Assembly (NCBI RefSeq): GCF_000332415.1
Contig: NZ_AOHC02000021.1
Location: 62,001-126,000, forward strand
Origin: Leptospira weilii serovar Ranarum str. ICFT
GTDB lineage: Bacteria; Spirochaetota; Leptospiria; Leptospirales; Leptospiraceae
DNA: 64,000 nucleotides
Reading direction: 5' to 3'
The notes under the pieces were generated by a model. The model saw nothing but the letters and a program-made list of their open reading frames with translations, made no database searches and had not been told where the DNA came from. Positions within the stretch are counted from its first letter, which is position 1; the number at the start of each line of letters is the position of its first letter. Position numbers and translations under genes: made by a program. Below are positions 1-21,780 of the stretch, in pieces.

Positions 1-395
1 TTAAGAATTTCGAATCAAGAAAGAATGTGGAGTATTCCAAAACCGCTAAAATCGTTGCGGACAACGATACGATGGCGAAGGCGATTGATTCCAATTCGAA
101 CGCGATCGGATTTATGGGAATGGGAAGCGCCCTTTTTGAAAATAAGGATAAGGTACGCGCTTTGGAATATTCTCTTTCCGGAAAAAATCCTTTTACGGTT
201 CCGAGTATCGAAAACGTCTACAACAGAAAGTATGAACTTTCCAGAGGACTCTATCTATTTTACCTTTCCGATCACGGACAAAAAATAGACGACTTTATCA
301 CGTATGTTACGAGTGAAGAAGGACAAAGGACGATCCTCAAAAGCGGATATTTAAGAGGAACACTTCCAACCGTAGAAGTCGAAGTCAAAAAGTAG
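1..395 (+). CDS. Phosphate ABC transporter-type substrate-binding protein, C-terminal part
   Basis: The reading frame is already open at the left edge (codons from position 3), so only about the last 130 residues are present. The segment resembles the second lobe of PstS-like periplasmic binding proteins: an NAIGFMGMGSA stretch, then a YELSRGLYLFYLSDHG strand-helix unit and a final helix ending in TSEEGQRTILKSGYLR. Such proteins bind phosphate or a related oxyanion and deliver it to an ABC permease. No transporter partner is seen downstream; the next gene is a desaturase 220 bp away. Family assignment is by recognition of the C-terminal lobe only, so the ligand is inferred. Confidence 0.7.
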   Translation, partial: KNFESRKNVEYSKTAKIVADNDTMAKAIDSNSNAIGFMGMGSALFENKDKVRALEYSLSGKNPFTVPSIENVYNRKYELSRGLYLFYLSDHGQKIDDFITYVTSEEGQRTILKSGYLRGTLPTVEVEVKK

Positions 396-615
396 GCAGT
401 CCTAGTGAATAGATTTTAGAGATCAGAGATTTTACAGAATAGAAAGATCATGCTTTGTTAAATTCTTATCCCTCTGTTAGGCAAGGTCACTCTGAACTCT
501 GATTTCTAAACCCTGAATCCTAGGAATCCCTCCCTTTTTTTTGAAATAATTCGCAATTTTTCCGCAACCTTTCCCCCCAAGCCCGCTCTATTTATGCAAC
601 AGGAGTTAATACCAA

Positions 616-1431
<816 letters not shown>

Positions 1432-1444
1432 CGTTAAAACTTCG

Positions 1445-1477
1445 AAAAAACCCGTCTAAAAACCGGACGGGTTTTTT
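1445..1477 (+). terminator. Rho-independent terminator after the desaturase gene
   Basis: An inverted repeat AAAACCCGTC / GACGGGTTTT with an 8-9 nt loop is followed by a T run (TTTTTTA). It lies 14 bases after the desaturase stop codon. The A run on the left arm could also make it work for leftward transcripts. Confidence 0.85.
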
Positions 1478-1566
1478 ATTTTGGAACCTACCTCGTATTC
1501 CGAAAATACATTACATTTCCTTAAAATAACCTAAGTTCGGCGTAAAAAAGTTTGGGCGAATCCGTT

Positions 1567-2052
1567 TCAGTCTAAATTTTCGAGATCCTTTAAAACCTCT
1601 TCTTCATAATTCTTTTTAACTTGATCCAAGAAATTTTCCCGTAACGGAATTTTATCGTTTAAGATCAAGGAAAACAATTCGATTAACAAATGCCTTTTCT
1701 CGTCAAAACCGGTAAACAACCATTCGAGAAGTTCGAGCGCGAGATCCATCCTTCCATCGATTCCGATCATATTACGAAATTCTTGTTTGATTTCCTCTTC
1801 CTGATCGGCTTTCAAAAGGTTTCGGATTTTTTCGGGATAAAGATTCAGCAAGGTTTGTTTTTTTGCGTTAGGCGTAAATACGAAATGTTTTTGATCCGAC
1901 GGAAGATGTGATAGAACGGCTTCCTCGGCCGCCTGGGAAGAAACGCCGCTTTCCTTAAGAGTTTTTAGAAACACTTCGCCTAACAAAAAATCTTGAAAGG
2001 GATGAAATGGAAATCCAGCGCCCGAAGAACCAGTGTTCGAACTTGAACTCAT
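1567..2052 (-). CDS. Hypothetical protein coupled to an anti-sigma-like ATPase
   Basis: 161 residues, no family recognised. The first 20 residues are Ser/Gly-rich and probably disordered; the rest is predicted mostly helical and acidic, ending in [16 protein letters not shown]. No signal peptide or membrane segment. Its ATG overlaps the stop codon of the upstream HATPase gene (ATGA overlap at 2049-2052), so the two are translationally coupled and probably work together. It may be a partner or output protein of the HATPase; this is inference from position only. Confidence 0.7.
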   Translation of the reverse strand: MSSSSNTGSSGAGFPFHPFQDFLLGEVFLKTLKESGVSSQAAEEAVLSHLPSDQKHFVFTPNAKKQTLLNLYPEKIRNLLKADQEEEIKQEFRNMIGIDGRMDLALELLEWLFTGFDEKRHLLIELFSLILNDKIPLRENFLDQVKKNYEEEVLKDLENLD

Positions 2053-2969
2053 TCCTTTTCGATCTCAACTTGTTTGCGCACCTTTTCAAAAAGGTTTTCG
2101 AGTTCCGAAGAAGTGAATTCTTTTGTAGGTTCGAAAGAACAGAATACGGCTCTGTAATATTTGTCCTTATGAACGAGATAAAATCCCGACTCTTCCATTA
2201 GGGTTCTGAGTTTGGTTTCTCGGGAAGATGTGACCACGATCGTAACCGACGAAAGTTTACTCTTTCTGTGATCGATATGAAAGTAACAGAGGGCTTCTTC
2301 GGGATCCAACCGATCGATCTCTTCCTTGATTTCGTCGAAACTCGTAACGTCTCTCGGGCCTTTCGGATCTCGGTAATTGATCAAAACCCTTTTGAAGTAA
2401 TGAACCTTATCGCCTTCGGGAGTGATTTCGACCCCGTTTAAAACCCGTCTTTCGTCGGCGAGTTCCTTCATCAAAAATTCTCCCCTACCCCGCGAGTTTT
2501 CTATGTCGAAAAGTTCGGAGGAGAAATCCCCTTTTTTTACGTTCTCGTTGATCTGAGAAAGAGTGTATTTCATACCCGGTTGCATTTCGTGTTTGAAAGA
2601 CATCTTAAAAAACGGGTTAACAACTTCATTATGTAATTCTAATTCGATTTCCGCGTATTTTCCATGGCCGTGTTCCACGATGTTTTGTGTGGCTTCGGTA
2701 GCGATAATTCGGATCGTATCCGGATCAAGACCGGCTAACGAAGAATAACGATGTACGAAATTCTTAATCTCGTATAAGGTTCCTAAACTTTCGTCGATCC
2801 TTTTGCGAATCTCGTTTTCTACGATTTCTTCTCGAAAGATCCTGGCATAATATCGAACGTTCGCCATTCCCTTTTTCAGATAGGGAGAATAAGCCGTGTT
2901 CTCTATTTGCCGTTTGAGTTTTTTGTTTTCCTCTTCCAATTCTTGAATTCGTTTCTCTTCTGGGGACAT
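2049..2969 (-). CDS. HATPase-domain protein, RsbW/SpoIIAB-like anti-sigma or switch kinase
   Basis: 306 residues. An N-terminal coiled coil (residues 1-25, rich in E/K/L) is followed by a GHKL ATPase fold: N box EATQNIVEH (92-100) and G box SRGRGEFLM (159-167). There is no His phosphoacceptor domain, which fits a serine kinase/anti-sigma type rather than a sensor kinase. About 120 C-terminal residues form an extra domain I do not recognise. Divergently transcribed, 86 bp away, are an NAD-kinase-like gene and a STAS (anti-anti-sigma) gene, the natural partner of such a kinase, so a partner-switching module is likely. The target sigma factor or effector is not in the window. Confidence 0.72.
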   Translation of the reverse strand: MSPEEKRIQELEEENKKLKRQIENTAYSPYLKKGMANVRYYARIFREEIVENEIRKRIDESLGTLYEIKNFVHRYSSLAGLDPDTIRIIATEATQNIVEHGHGKYAEIELELHNEVVNPFFKMSFKHEMQPGMKYTLSQINENVKKGDFSSELFDIENSRGRGEFLMKELADERRVLNGVEITPEGDKVHYFKRVLINYRDPKGPRDVTSFDEIKEEIDRLDPEEALCYFHIDHRKSKLSSVTIVVTSSRETKLRTLMEESGFYLVHKDKYYRAVFCSFEPTKEFTSSELENLFEKVRKQVEIEKE

Positions 2970-3055
2970 AAAGCTCTTTAATTTTCGTAACGGACTTTCA
3001 CAATTCCGATCTTTAAATCGGCGGATTTCTAATTTCTAAGAAAACTTTCGATCTT

Positions 3056-4078
3056 ATGGATTCAAGTGATAATTCGCGTTTGGCGTCGAAAAAACAAAAC
3101 AAGTCTTTTGTTCCCGACAGGTTTCGAAAAAATCTCGATCATTTCAAACCGGAATCGTTTATTGGTCTGGATCATTTCATGACCTTGGAAAAATTAAAGG
3201 CGGCCAAACGAGTACTCATTTTGGGTAAACGTACCAAGTTCGAGTTGGACTTGGAAGAATGGGGATCGCTCGAAAGAATACAAAAAATTTATAAAATTCA
3301 AAACGACTCTTTTACAAGAATTCACGAATCCCATCTCAGACAACTTTCCAGCCGCGAAACTCTCAAACGACTTTTCCCAAACAGCGCTTTTATCTTCAGA
3401 AAGGACATGGAACGTAACCCGCCTTCCGATTTCGATCTCGTGATCGCGCTCGGAGGAGACAATCATTTTACGTTCGTCGCACACCACGCAGTGGATACGC
3501 TCGTTTTAGGATGTAATTCCGATCCGCCTACATCCGTCGGCGCGCTTCTTTCCTTTCATGTGGAAGATATCCAAAAGGCACTCGAAACGAATTGGAAAAA
3601 TACGATCATCGAAGAATGGCCCCTGATCGAAGTCAAAATTCATTATCCGGACGGGAAAAAAGTCAGCACCTTACAGGGAATCAGCGAGATTTCGATCCGC
3701 AACAACAGCCCCGATTTAACGAGCCGATTTTTGATCTGTCACGGAGATCAAATGGAAGAACAAAAATGTTCGGGGCTTTTGGTTTACACGGGAGCCGGTT
3801 CCACCGGTTGGGTTATGTCCTGTGAAAATACGGACACAACTTTTGACAAACAATCCCCGTTTTTTAAAGTCTATTGTAGAGAACTTCGAAAAAAGGAACA
3901 TACTCGGTACACACTGGATCATTTTACGGTCGTAGATCGTTTCAGCCTGATTTCGGAAATGAAAGGCGGAATTTCGATCGACTCCCTTGCGGAAACGATT
4001 TACGATTTTCCACCGGGCGCAAAAGCTGAGTTTAGCCTCTCTAAAAAAAAATTACACGTAGTGGTGCGTAAATTATGA
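3056..4078 (+). CDS. NAD kinase-like (ATP-NAD kinase fold) protein
   Basis: 340 residues. The ATP-NAD kinase fold is visible: [10 protein letters not shown] (131-140) stands where NAD kinases have GGDG, LGCNSDP (151-157) matches the NAD-binding NxDP loop of the NADK2-type subfamily, and [10 protein letters not shown] (near 243-252) is the glycine-rich TGAGSTG segment. The catalytic Asp of GGD is kept but the following Gly is Asn. A true NAD kinase makes NADP from NAD and ATP or polyphosphate; whether this one is active is open. Its stop overlaps the start of the STAS gene (ATGA at 4075-4078), which is an unusual pairing. Domain assignment is firm, activity is not. Confidence 0.72.
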   Translation: MDSSDNSRLASKKQNKSFVPDRFRKNLDHFKPESFIGLDHFMTLEKLKAAKRVLILGKRTKFELDLEEWGSLERIQKIYKIQNDSFTRIHESHLRQLSSRETLKRLFPNSAFIFRKDMERNPPSDFDLVIALGGDNHFTFVAHHAVDTLVLGCNSDPPTSVGALLSFHVEDIQKALETNWKNTIIEEWPLIEVKIHYPDGKKVSTLQGISEISIRNNSPDLTSRFLICHGDQMEEQKCSGLLVYTGAGSTGWVMSCENTDTTFDKQSPFFKVYCRELRKKEHTRYTLDHFTVVDRFSLISEMKGGISIDSLAETIYDFPPGAKAEFSLSKKKLHVVVRKL

Positions 4079-4416
4079 GTCAATTGAATATCACAAAGAA
4101 AGAAATCTCGACCGAAATTTTCGTTTATGCGCTCGACGGAAGATTGGATGAAAGCAGCTTTACCAATTTTAAAAGCGAAATCATCGACCCGCCTCATCCG
4201 AACGTGGTGATCCTGAACCTAAACGAACTCAAATACGTTTCCAGTTCGGGCATCCGCTCCATCTTCGAACTGAGACACAAACTTTCAAACGACGGTAAAA
4301 AACTTTTTTTGACGGAAGCGTCCGAAAAAGTGATTCAGATCTTCAACCTTCTAGGACTCTGGAAACCCTTCACACATTTTAATACGGAAGCCGAAGCTCT
4401 CGAAGCGGCCAAGTAA
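4075..4416 (+). CDS. STAS-domain anti-anti-sigma factor (SpoIIAA/RsbV-like)
   Basis: 113 residues, a single STAS domain of normal length. The phospho-acceptor loop is [11 protein letters not shown] (53-63); Ser58 immediately before Gly59 is in the place of the phosphorylated Ser of SpoIIAA, while the usual preceding Asp is Ser. It would be phosphorylated by an RsbW-type kinase and would release a sigma factor or other client when unphosphorylated. Translationally coupled to the NAD-kinase-like gene and divergent from the HATPase gene. Ends 4 bp from the convergent phosphatase gene, so there is no room for a separate terminator. Confidence 0.85.
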   Translation: MSQLNITKKEISTEIFVYALDGRLDESSFTNFKSEIIDPPHPNVVILNLNELKYVSSSGIRSIFELRHKLSNDGKKLFLTEASEKVIQIFNLLGLWKPFTHFNTEAEALEAAK

Positions 4417-4420
4417 ACCG

Positions 4421-6037
4421 TCACTTTAGATAAATTGCAACTACTCCGGATCTTGGAATCGAGTTTCCACCGTGAGGCCAACGGCTCGTGGGATTTCGAT
4501 AGTCCTTGGTGGTTTCTCCCGGATGTTGAACCGAAAGAAACAACTCCTTTTGATCCGGAGTGAACCAAAGCCCCGTAAGTTCAGCTCCGATCGGAGAAGA
4601 AGCGAATTGAAACGCCCTACCCGCTTCGGGTCCCGAAGTCGGAATCACAAACAATCCGTTGTTTCCAAATTTCTTATATACGGATCTGTTTAAGTTCTTG
4701 CCGGAAATGTCGGTCACGACCCAGAGATTCCCTTTTTTATCAAACGCGAGATTGTCGGGAGCGGCAAAACCGGAACCCGCTCCTCCCGCAACAAACACTT
4801 CAAAATCGAATTCCAGGCCCGCGTGGTCCCCCGACTTTTCCCGGATGCGTAAAATTTGTCCGAAAAGATTTCCGTGTCTGTCGTTGTTGGTCATCGCGAT
4901 AAAAACCGTGCCGTCCAACGGATGAATTTCTATGTCCTCCGGGCGATCCATCGGAGTCGCTCCGCAAATTTTAGCCGCGCTTCTACAATGAACGAGGACG
5001 TCCGCTTGGGTTTCAAACCGTATATCACCGTTTTCTTTTTTAGAATTTCTTAATGTTTCATTGGACTCCAGATCCAAAGGAATCCAAATTCCCTTATCGA
5101 AGTCCGCCGCATACAAAATTCCCTCCTCGAGTAACGAGGAATTGGCCGCACCCGGAGAAGGGTCGTAGGTGTTCTTGGATACGAACTTATAAACACATTC
5201 GTCGCGAGCGTCGTCTCCCATATACACGACGATTTTGCCGGAAGGAGACAAAACAAGCGCCGCGTTTTCGTGCGCAAATCTTCCCAAGGCGGTATGTTTG
5301 ACCGGAACGGATTTGGGATCGAACGGATCCACCTCGATCACCCAACCGTAATGGGTTTCGTGAGGAAGTTTACAGGGTTCAATGATCCATTCCACGTTCT
5401 CTTCACAAGAAAGAACGGTGTTCCAAAAAGTAATTCCTCCCGCGCAGTTCGCAAACGTACCGAAAACCTTGTTCGTATTTCCTACCGCAGGACTTCCGGC
5501 CGCCGGACCCGTTAGACGAAATTGCGTAAGTCCGTTGATTCTTCTTCCGTAGGAAGAATTCGGAGAAAGAGTCCAGTCCCCGTTTTTTTTTGCGATTTCC
5601 ATCACGGTTCCGCCTAACGCATACAGATATTGTTCGATCTGTTTGTCCGTTCTCTCGTTCGGTCCTTGTTTTTGGCTGTCGTATCCGTTCACGTAGTATT
5701 CCAAAACTCCGAGGGTCTCGTGATTGTTCCAAAGGAGTCCCGCATTCTTCCCACCCTTGAAAGGAAAAAAACAATTGAAGTCGGAATTAAAACCGAACGT
5801 ATCTCCTCCGGAATTGATTCTATCTCCGTAAAGAGCGATCGTATTGTATCGATAACCGGGAGGTAAGATCAACGAGTCTTGTTCGCTCGGAGAAATCGGA
5901 TAAAACCGCTCGTGCGGTTTGGAACGAAGGGAAGGTTTCGACTTTGGAGAAGCCGAAAGAATTCCCGATTTTGCAATCGCCAACGCGGATGCGCCCTTTC
6001 CCAAGTACCGCAAAAATTGAGATCTGGACAGATTCAT
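4421..6037 (-). CDS. PhoX-like secreted phosphatase (DUF839 family)
   Basis: About 538 residues from the ATG at 6037; an upstream in-frame start at 6073 would add 12 residues but the shorter form puts the export signal at the N-terminus. The start region SRSQFLRYLGKGASALAIA resembles a Tat-type signal but has only one Arg at the motif. Family blocks of PhoX/DUF839 are clear: CEENVEW, YGWVIEVDPFDP, GRFAHENAAL, MDRPEDIEIHP and APDNLAFDKKGNLWVVTD. PhoX enzymes are calcium/iron phosphomonoesterases of the periplasm or surface. The phosphate-binding protein at the left edge is too far away to prove a shared phosphate function. Confidence 0.82.
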   Translation of the reverse strand: MNLSRSQFLRYLGKGASALAIAKSGILSASPKSKPSLRSKPHERFYPISPSEQDSLILPPGYRYNTIALYGDRINSGGDTFGFNSDFNCFFPFKGGKNAGLLWNNHETLGVLEYYVNGYDSQKQGPNERTDKQIEQYLYALGGTVMEIAKKNGDWTLSPNSSYGRRINGLTQFRLTGPAAGSPAVGNTNKVFGTFANCAGGITFWNTVLSCEENVEWIIEPCKLPHETHYGWVIEVDPFDPKSVPVKHTALGRFAHENAALVLSPSGKIVVYMGDDARDECVYKFVSKNTYDPSPGAANSSLLEEGILYAADFDKGIWIPLDLESNETLRNSKKENGDIRFETQADVLVHCRSAAKICGATPMDRPEDIEIHPLDGTVFIAMTNNDRHGNLFGQILRIREKSGDHAGLEFDFEVFVAGGAGSGFAAPDNLAFDKKGNLWVVTDISGKNLNRSVYKKFGNNGLFVIPTSGPEAGRAFQFASSPIGAELTGLWFTPDQKELFLSVQHPGETTKDYRNPTSRWPHGGNSIPRSGVVAIYLK

Positions 6038-6107
6038 AATGTCGAACTTTTCAGAATAAAAAAAGGCCGCCATCCTGAATTCCGTTTTATCTGGTTGTAA
6101 TAATCGG

Positions 6108-6633
<526 letters not shown>

Positions 6634-6653
<20 letters not shown>

Positions 6654-7164
6654 TAAAAAAAGGATTTTCCTTTTGAAAAATCAACTGCACCTGATAAGGC
6701 TCCATAACGTAACGGGAAGGATTGATTTCGTAGGAAATGTATAAAAAGTATTTATCGTATATTACAATATACATATATTCTTGAAATCGAATGTGTTTCA
6801 TTTGATTTCGGATGCCGCGCATCCAAATGGAATCGGGCCGCACCCTTTCGTAACGAACGCTCGCCGCCTTGATCTGTTTGAGAAAATCGGCGGACACGGA
6901 AGGTTCCCTTCTTTTCAGTTCGAGTTTAAAGGAACGGATCAGGTTGTATTCCAACTTCGCTTTTTCAAGGGCGTCCACGTCCGGAACGGTTCGGAAATAA
7001 TATTCGTAATATTCCTTGTCGAGAGTGGGGGCGTCCTTTTTGTGAACGTCCGCATTATCCTCCGAAGGCGGACCGGAAACGGGGGTTTGCTCGTTTTGAG
7101 CGAATAACACATTCGCGCAAAACACGAGTACGATGAGAAACCGTTGTATCCGAAACCGATCCAT
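6634..7164 (-). CDS. Exported hypothetical protein
   Basis: 176 residues from the ATG at 7164; a start three codons upstream is possible. The N-terminus [21 protein letters not shown] is a signal peptide with a cleavage site after FA-Q. The mature part is basic and tyrosine-rich ([40 protein letters not shown]). No family recognised. It sits just downstream of the Bat/htpG operon in the opposite order, with about 90 bp between it and htpG, and could be a distal member read from the same strand only if its own promoter lies at 7165-7262. Confidence 0.65.
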
Positions 7165-7262
7165 AGAACGCACAGTCTATGTATCGGATCGACTTTGAAA
7201 TTCCAATCCTTTTTTTATTCATCAACGTGAATTCGGCGGTTGTCGGTTCTACCGAACTCGCG

Positions 7263-10725
<3,463 letters not shown>

Positions 10726-10732
<7 letters not shown>

Positions 10733-11432
10733 AAAACCTCTCTATCCCGGCTCTTTCCGCTTTTTCTACGGACCTTATTCAGATCCAAGGAATCCAAAAT
10801 TCTTTTCGTTTCCTCCTCGGTGAGACGATCTTTTTTACCGCGAGCCCCGTTGTGATCGCGTTTTCGTACCTCGTCGTCCTGAGACTGATCGCCGTTTCCG
10901 GCGCCGCGACTTTCCGGTTGATTTTGATTGGAAGAAGGGGAATTTTTTGAATCCTTAGATTGAGGACTCGAGTTGGGAGAAGTCTGAGAAGAAGGCGGAG
11001 TTCTACGAAGATATTCCAAATTCTTTCTTGCCTCTTTTAAATCGGGCTTCAGCTTCAAGGCTTTGATGTATTCTTCCGCGGCTTTTTTACGATCTCCCGT
11101 TCGCATATAACCGTTTCCCAGATTGAACCTCGACTTCCATTGAACCTCGGGGGAAGTGGAAGTCGCGGATTTTTCAAAATGACGGATCGCCTTATCGATG
11201 TTACCCGATTTGAATTCGGCCGCTCCCCGATTGAATTCCAATCGGGGATCCTCCGGAAAATAAGACTCCGCCTCCTGATACATTTTCAAAGAGTCGGCAT
11301 ATTCGCCCCGATTGTAACGTTCCAACCCTTCGTCGACCCGATTCCCTCCCGGGTCCAACTCGATCGCAAACAAAACGTCTGCAAAAGACAAACAAATCAG
11401 AATGATCAAATATTCTAATGTACGAATTCGTT

Positions 11433-11436
<4 letters not shown>
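10726..11436 (-). CDS. batC: BatC-like TPR protein
   Basis: 236 residues. A signal peptide or anchor at 1-24, then three to four tetratricopeptide repeats ([60 protein letters not shown]) up to about residue 145, then a low-complexity Ser/Pro/Asn/Gln tail and a basic end. TPR proteins of this locus are thought to scaffold Bat proteins on the periplasmic side. Start overlaps batB by 4 bp. The name follows the position and the TPR content. Confidence 0.75.
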
Positions 11437-13410
<1,974 letters not shown>

Positions 13411-13414
<4 letters not shown>

Positions 13415-14280
13415 TTTTTATCCCAGATTCCTTTCCAGTGTAAAAACTTTTCTTCCGCTTCTTTTTTGGATAAATAGCCGTTTTCGGGTCTGAATTTTTT
13501 TTCGGTCAGGAACTCCCTCCAAAACTCAAGTTCCCGTTCTTCGAACGGAAACTGATCGTATAAAAAACGAAATAGTTCCGCTTCGGTGAAAGCGGACGTT
13601 TTTCTTCCGGAAAGATTGGCCGACTTTTCACGGATATAACCGGACAACAATCGGGCAAAGTCGCGCGCGGGAATCGGATCTCGTTTTAGAAGTTCGTTCA
13701 ATCGAATCTCGTAGATCTCCATCCTTTCCAGAGTCGGCTCGGTTTGAATGATCGCGTCCAGAGGAGAATTTTTACCGGCGTAGATACGATACGCATAAAT
13801 TCCGAAAACAAACAAAAGACCGGCGATGATCGTAAAAACGAACAACCTTCCCAGATAAGAACCGGAAAAAGTCAAAGGTGGAACGATATCCGCGGGTCCC
13901 GTGTCCGAATCGGAAATCGAAGACTCGATCAGAACTCGTTTTTTGGAAAATTCTTTTTTACCGTTTGCGTCCGTCCAAGAAATCGGAACCGGATGTTCAC
14001 CCGTAACGTAAAAAACGAAATCCACAACGAGTGAGTTTTCTTTTTTTTCGGAATACAAAACTTCGAACCGGGGAATGTCCGGAGAATCCTCCAAAAAATG
14101 GATCCCCGCCTCCGGGAATTGTACGTCTTTAACTTCTCCCGTTTCCCATTTCAATTCGTATCGGATTTTTTCGGCGACGAGCGTTCTTTCCGGCGCAAGG
14201 AACTCGACCGGTTCGGCGTTCAGTCCGGAGTATAACATTAAAATCCAAGAATATACAAAAACATGAATGTTATTTTTCAT
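13411..14280 (-). CDS. Single-pass membrane protein of the Bat operon
   Basis: 289 residues. Signal peptide (about 1-22), an extracytoplasmic domain of about 110 residues, one membrane helix near 147-170 ([20 protein letters not shown]), and a cytoplasmic helical part with [23 protein letters not shown] that resembles the DUF4381-type proteins found in MoxR-VWA operons. Placed between the DUF58 and batA genes with 4-bp overlaps at both ends. Probably a membrane component of the same complex; no enzymatic motif. Confidence 0.68.
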
Positions 14281-15107
14281 TTTGAAAAATACCGGATCAA
14301 GTCCTTGGTTTTCAGCTCGTATTCGGTCAGATCCAAAAAAGAGGACTGAAAAAAGGAACGTAAGGATTTTAATTCGTATTGGGGAGAAAGACTTTTACTC
14401 AAAAAACCGCCGTTCGATTCTTCCGGGTCCCGAGTATAAAAAAAGGATAATAAGGATTTAGGAGGATCGATTTCCAACGGATCCCGAAATCGAATCGCGT
14501 GTAGAGAATAATATTTTTTTAAACTGGAGTATTTTTTTAAACTTCCGATTCCGATGAAGTCGCTTAACAAAAACACTTCCGCGTGTCTGTGAACCCGATT
14601 TTTCAGATATCGAAAGGGAAGTAAGGGTTCCGATTTTCTAGAAATCAGTTCCTTGCCCGAAATTTTTCGCAACACCGGAAGTAGTTCGTCCCGTGATCGC
14701 AAAAAATCGGTTTCCCATTCCACCTTGTCGCAATAAAGAACGATCTTAACTCGGTTTCCTTTTTGAACGTAAAGTAAGGAAATGAGCGCCAGAACCTGGA
14801 ACGCGTTTGCAGCTCGGGAATGTTCCCCCGAACCCCACTCCATCGAAATAGAGACGTCGTAAAAAAGAATAGCCTGTCTTTCCTTTTCTTCGTAGAATTC
14901 CCGCACATACAATTCTCCGAAACGAGACGTTACGTTCCAATCGATCAGTCGAGTATCGTCCCCGAAACCGTAAAGACGAACGTCCTTAAAATCCAGTCCC
15001 CGTCCTCGTTTGGAACTTTCCGCAGTACCGGTTTTTTCCTTAAAGGAACGGGACTTACGTCCCAACTCGAGATTGGAGAGAATCGACAAAAATTCTTTAC
15101 GGATCAT
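14277..15107 (-). CDS. DUF58-domain protein of the MoxR/Bat system
   Basis: 276 residues. The DUF58 signature [19 protein letters not shown] (about 44-62) and [24 protein letters not shown] are clear; the second part has a VWA-like DVSISM. Cytosolic, unlike BatA and BatB. DUF58 proteins nearly always follow a moxR gene and are thought to be clients or adaptors of that ATPase. It follows moxR by 6 bp and overlaps the next gene by 4 bp. Confidence 0.87.
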   Translation of the reverse strand: MIRKEFLSILSNLELGRKSRSFKEKTGTAESSKRGRGLDFKDVRLYGFGDDTRLIDWNVTSRFGELYVREFYEEKERQAILFYDVSISMEWGSGEHSRAANAFQVLALISLLYVQKGNRVKIVLYCDKVEWETDFLRSRDELLPVLRKISGKELISRKSEPLLPFRYLKNRVHRHAEVFLLSDFIGIGSLKKYSSLKKYYSLHAIRFRDPLEIDPPKSLLSFFYTRDPEESNGGFLSKSLSPQYELKSLRSFFQSSFLDLTEYELKTKDLIRYFSK

Positions 15108-15113
15108 AAAAAC

Positions 15114-16103
<990 letters not shown>

Positions 16104-16229
16104 TCGGTAAGAATGAATCCGGTTGAAGTGAATTCAAGCCGGAAATCGCCATTCTCAAAGTCTATGAGGAGTTTCGTAAAAACCGGCTTCGATTCCCAGA
16201 ACAATCTACTGCCAACGTTTTTTCATTAT

Positions 16230-16395
16230 GAGTTAAACCAGCGCCAGCGATCCGAGCGACGCGGAACGCGGTTCGAAGAACCGAGCCGTTAGGCGAGTCG
16301 CGGCAGAGCGCGGTCGAATCTTTGAGCGCAGCTCAAAGATTCGAGGCGCCATTCGAAGCCAACTTGTGCGGTTGGTTACGGATTCAAACGTAACT
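16230..16395. repeat. GC-rich palindromic intergenic repeat
   Basis: Most of the 309-bp gap between moxR and the next gene is GC-rich and highly symmetric. It holds CGGTTC-GAA-GAACCG (16269-16283) and a perfect 14-bp inverted repeat TCGAATCTTTGAGC with a 3-nt spacer (16314-16344). There is no T run, so it is not an ordinary terminator, and no open reading frame of note. The style (alternating CGxCGC, short-spaced palindromes) resembles the gap at 26.9-27.1 kb, which suggests a dispersed intergenic element family. Confidence 0.55.
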
Positions 16396-16412
16396 CGAAA
16401 GAACAACTCCCG

Positions 16413-17027
16413 TTATCGTTTTGCGTCCCAATTGCCGGAACTATTGTTACCTCGGTAGGTTCCGCTCATCGAGCGGCCTTCCAAAACTCCCGTATATTTT
16501 TGTGAGAACGGAACGTTACTTCCGATCTCGGAACATTTCACTCCGACACAGGAACGGACGAATTGGATTTGATTCCCTTTTGTAAAAACTCCTCCGAGGA
16601 ACTCGGGTTTGCCTTTTCCCCAGTTTGAAAATTTCAAAACTCCGTAGAGTTTTCCGTTTTTTCCTCCGAAAAATTGAAGAGTTCCTTTGTGAGGACCTAC
16701 GTTCAATTGATAGGCGCCTACGAAAAGTTTATCGTTTGCGGAAAGTTCGGACGTATCACCGACCTTATCATCCGGTAAAAATTCGATCTTTTCGATCAGG
16801 TCCGTCGGAATTTCCTGATCCGGGTCCGTGATCTTCAAAGTTTTTGGATCGATGGAAATCAGAAGTCCTTGTGTAAAAGATCCGTTATACGTCACCTTTG
16901 CGGTCCTTTGAATACCGGAACCGCAGGTTTTCAGGAAAAAACCCAGGGCAAAAAACAAAATCGCAGTGGGAAAAAAAATCACCAGATCGCGCTTCCAAAA
17001 GGATCGGGAAGAATTTTCAGTGTTCAT
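16413..17027 (-). CDS. Membrane-anchored hypothetical protein
   Basis: 204 residues. One N-terminal membrane segment (about 13-31, [19 protein letters not shown]) anchors an exported domain. The C-terminal half has a beta-rich pattern [37 protein letters not shown] and a two-Cys stretch SCVGVKCSE that may form a disulfide. No family recognised. Monocistronic between a repeat region and a terminator on the left of the MORN gene. Confidence 0.65.
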   Translation of the reverse strand: MNTENSSRSFWKRDLVIFFPTAILFFALGFFLKTCGSGIQRTAKVTYNGSFTQGLLISIDPKTLKITDPDQEIPTDLIEKIEFLPDDKVGDTSELSANDKLFVGAYQLNVGPHKGTLQFFGGKNGKLYGVLKFSNWGKGKPEFLGGVFTKGNQIQFVRSCVGVKCSEIGSNVPFSQKYTGVLEGRSMSGTYRGNNSSGNWDAKR

Positions 17028-17073
17028 ACGATATTATCGGAAAATTTCAAAAAGCGCTCACCCTTGAAAACAA

Positions 17074-17103
17074 AAAAGCGGAAGGCGCGAACCTTCCGCT
17101 TTT
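17074..17103 (-). terminator. Rho-independent terminator after the MORN-repeat gene
   Basis: A perfect 12-bp stem AAAAGCGGAAGG / CCTTCCGCTTTT with a 6-nt loop. Read leftwards it ends in a U run (complement of the A run at 17072-17077), as expected for the gene ending at 17258. The right-hand T4 makes weak rightward activity possible. Confidence 0.75.
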
Positions 17104-17257
17104 CCAATTTCGACGTTTTGTTTTTAAACGAAGACCTCGACTCAGGACGGGAAAACGCGGATATTACGTCGTAAAAAACGGCGCAACGTCCGCGGAACGG
17201 AAATGGATTTCCAGGTATATCATAAAACCGGAATATGTATTTCCGTCGTTTTCGGGA

Positions 17258-18577
<1,320 letters not shown>

Positions 18578-18766
18578 GATTATTCCTTAAAAGTTAACAA
18601 ACTTCCCACAAACGTAAAGGAGTCGAATTCAAAAGTCAAGAAATTCCGAAATCACAAACAGATGCGAGTTAGACCGATTCAAAAACGATCGGACCTTCGA
18701 CAAAGTATGGAGTTTGACCCGGCTTTTTTACGGCGAATCAAACGAAACAAAAACGTTCCCGGAAAT

Positions 18767-19837
<1,071 letters not shown>

Positions 19838-19895
19838 GGGATTCTCCGAATCAAAGCCGCTCGATCTATTTGATGTTTGGAATTGGAAGGAAGAA

Positions 19896-19917
19896 GAGCC
19901 GGTAAAAACACCGGCTC
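19896..19917 (-). terminator. Possible terminator hairpin
   Basis: GAGCCGG / CCGGCTC with an 8-nt loop, 35 bp after the stop of the minus-strand gene at 19953. The leftward tail is only T/C rich, so it is a weak intrinsic terminator at best. Confidence 0.4.
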
Positions 19918-19952
19918 AGATTCTTTGAGACACAGGGAACTGTCAAATGAAA

Positions 19953-20324
<372 letters not shown>

Positions 20325-20386
20325 AGGTAAAAATCACCTTTCCTAAATAGGTTCCTTTTACCATCTTTTTTAGAGGCCTTGCACGT

Positions 20387-20809
<423 letters not shown>

Positions 20810-20818
20810 GTTTTCCTT

Positions 20819-21622
<804 letters not shown>

Positions 21623-21745
21623 ATCAGGGGCATTCTTATCGCAAGATGCGAGTATTCAAGAATTTTTTAAGCTCAAATCGACACGTTTTTATCTTCCGGA
21701 CGATCACAAATACATTACGTTTTCAGCGGGGCGTCTCCTTTTGTA

Positions 21746-21773
21746 TTGACATTGATCTGTATTCTGGTATGGT
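21746..21773 (+). promoter_or_regulatory. Promoter of the vapBC operon
   Basis: TTGACA at 21746-21751 and TATGGT at 21768-21773 with a 16-bp spacer. The predicted start of transcription falls at about 21780, almost on the vapB ATG at 21781, so the mRNA may be leaderless or nearly so. No clear Shine-Dalgarno sequence precedes that ATG. Confidence 0.45.
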
Positions 21774-21780
21774 TTTATGT

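Noticed and set aside
25..288. An alternative frame at the left edge
   Set aside because: The overlapping frame that is open from the window edge gives a clear substrate-binding-protein C-terminus; this one is Arg/Ile-rich noise.
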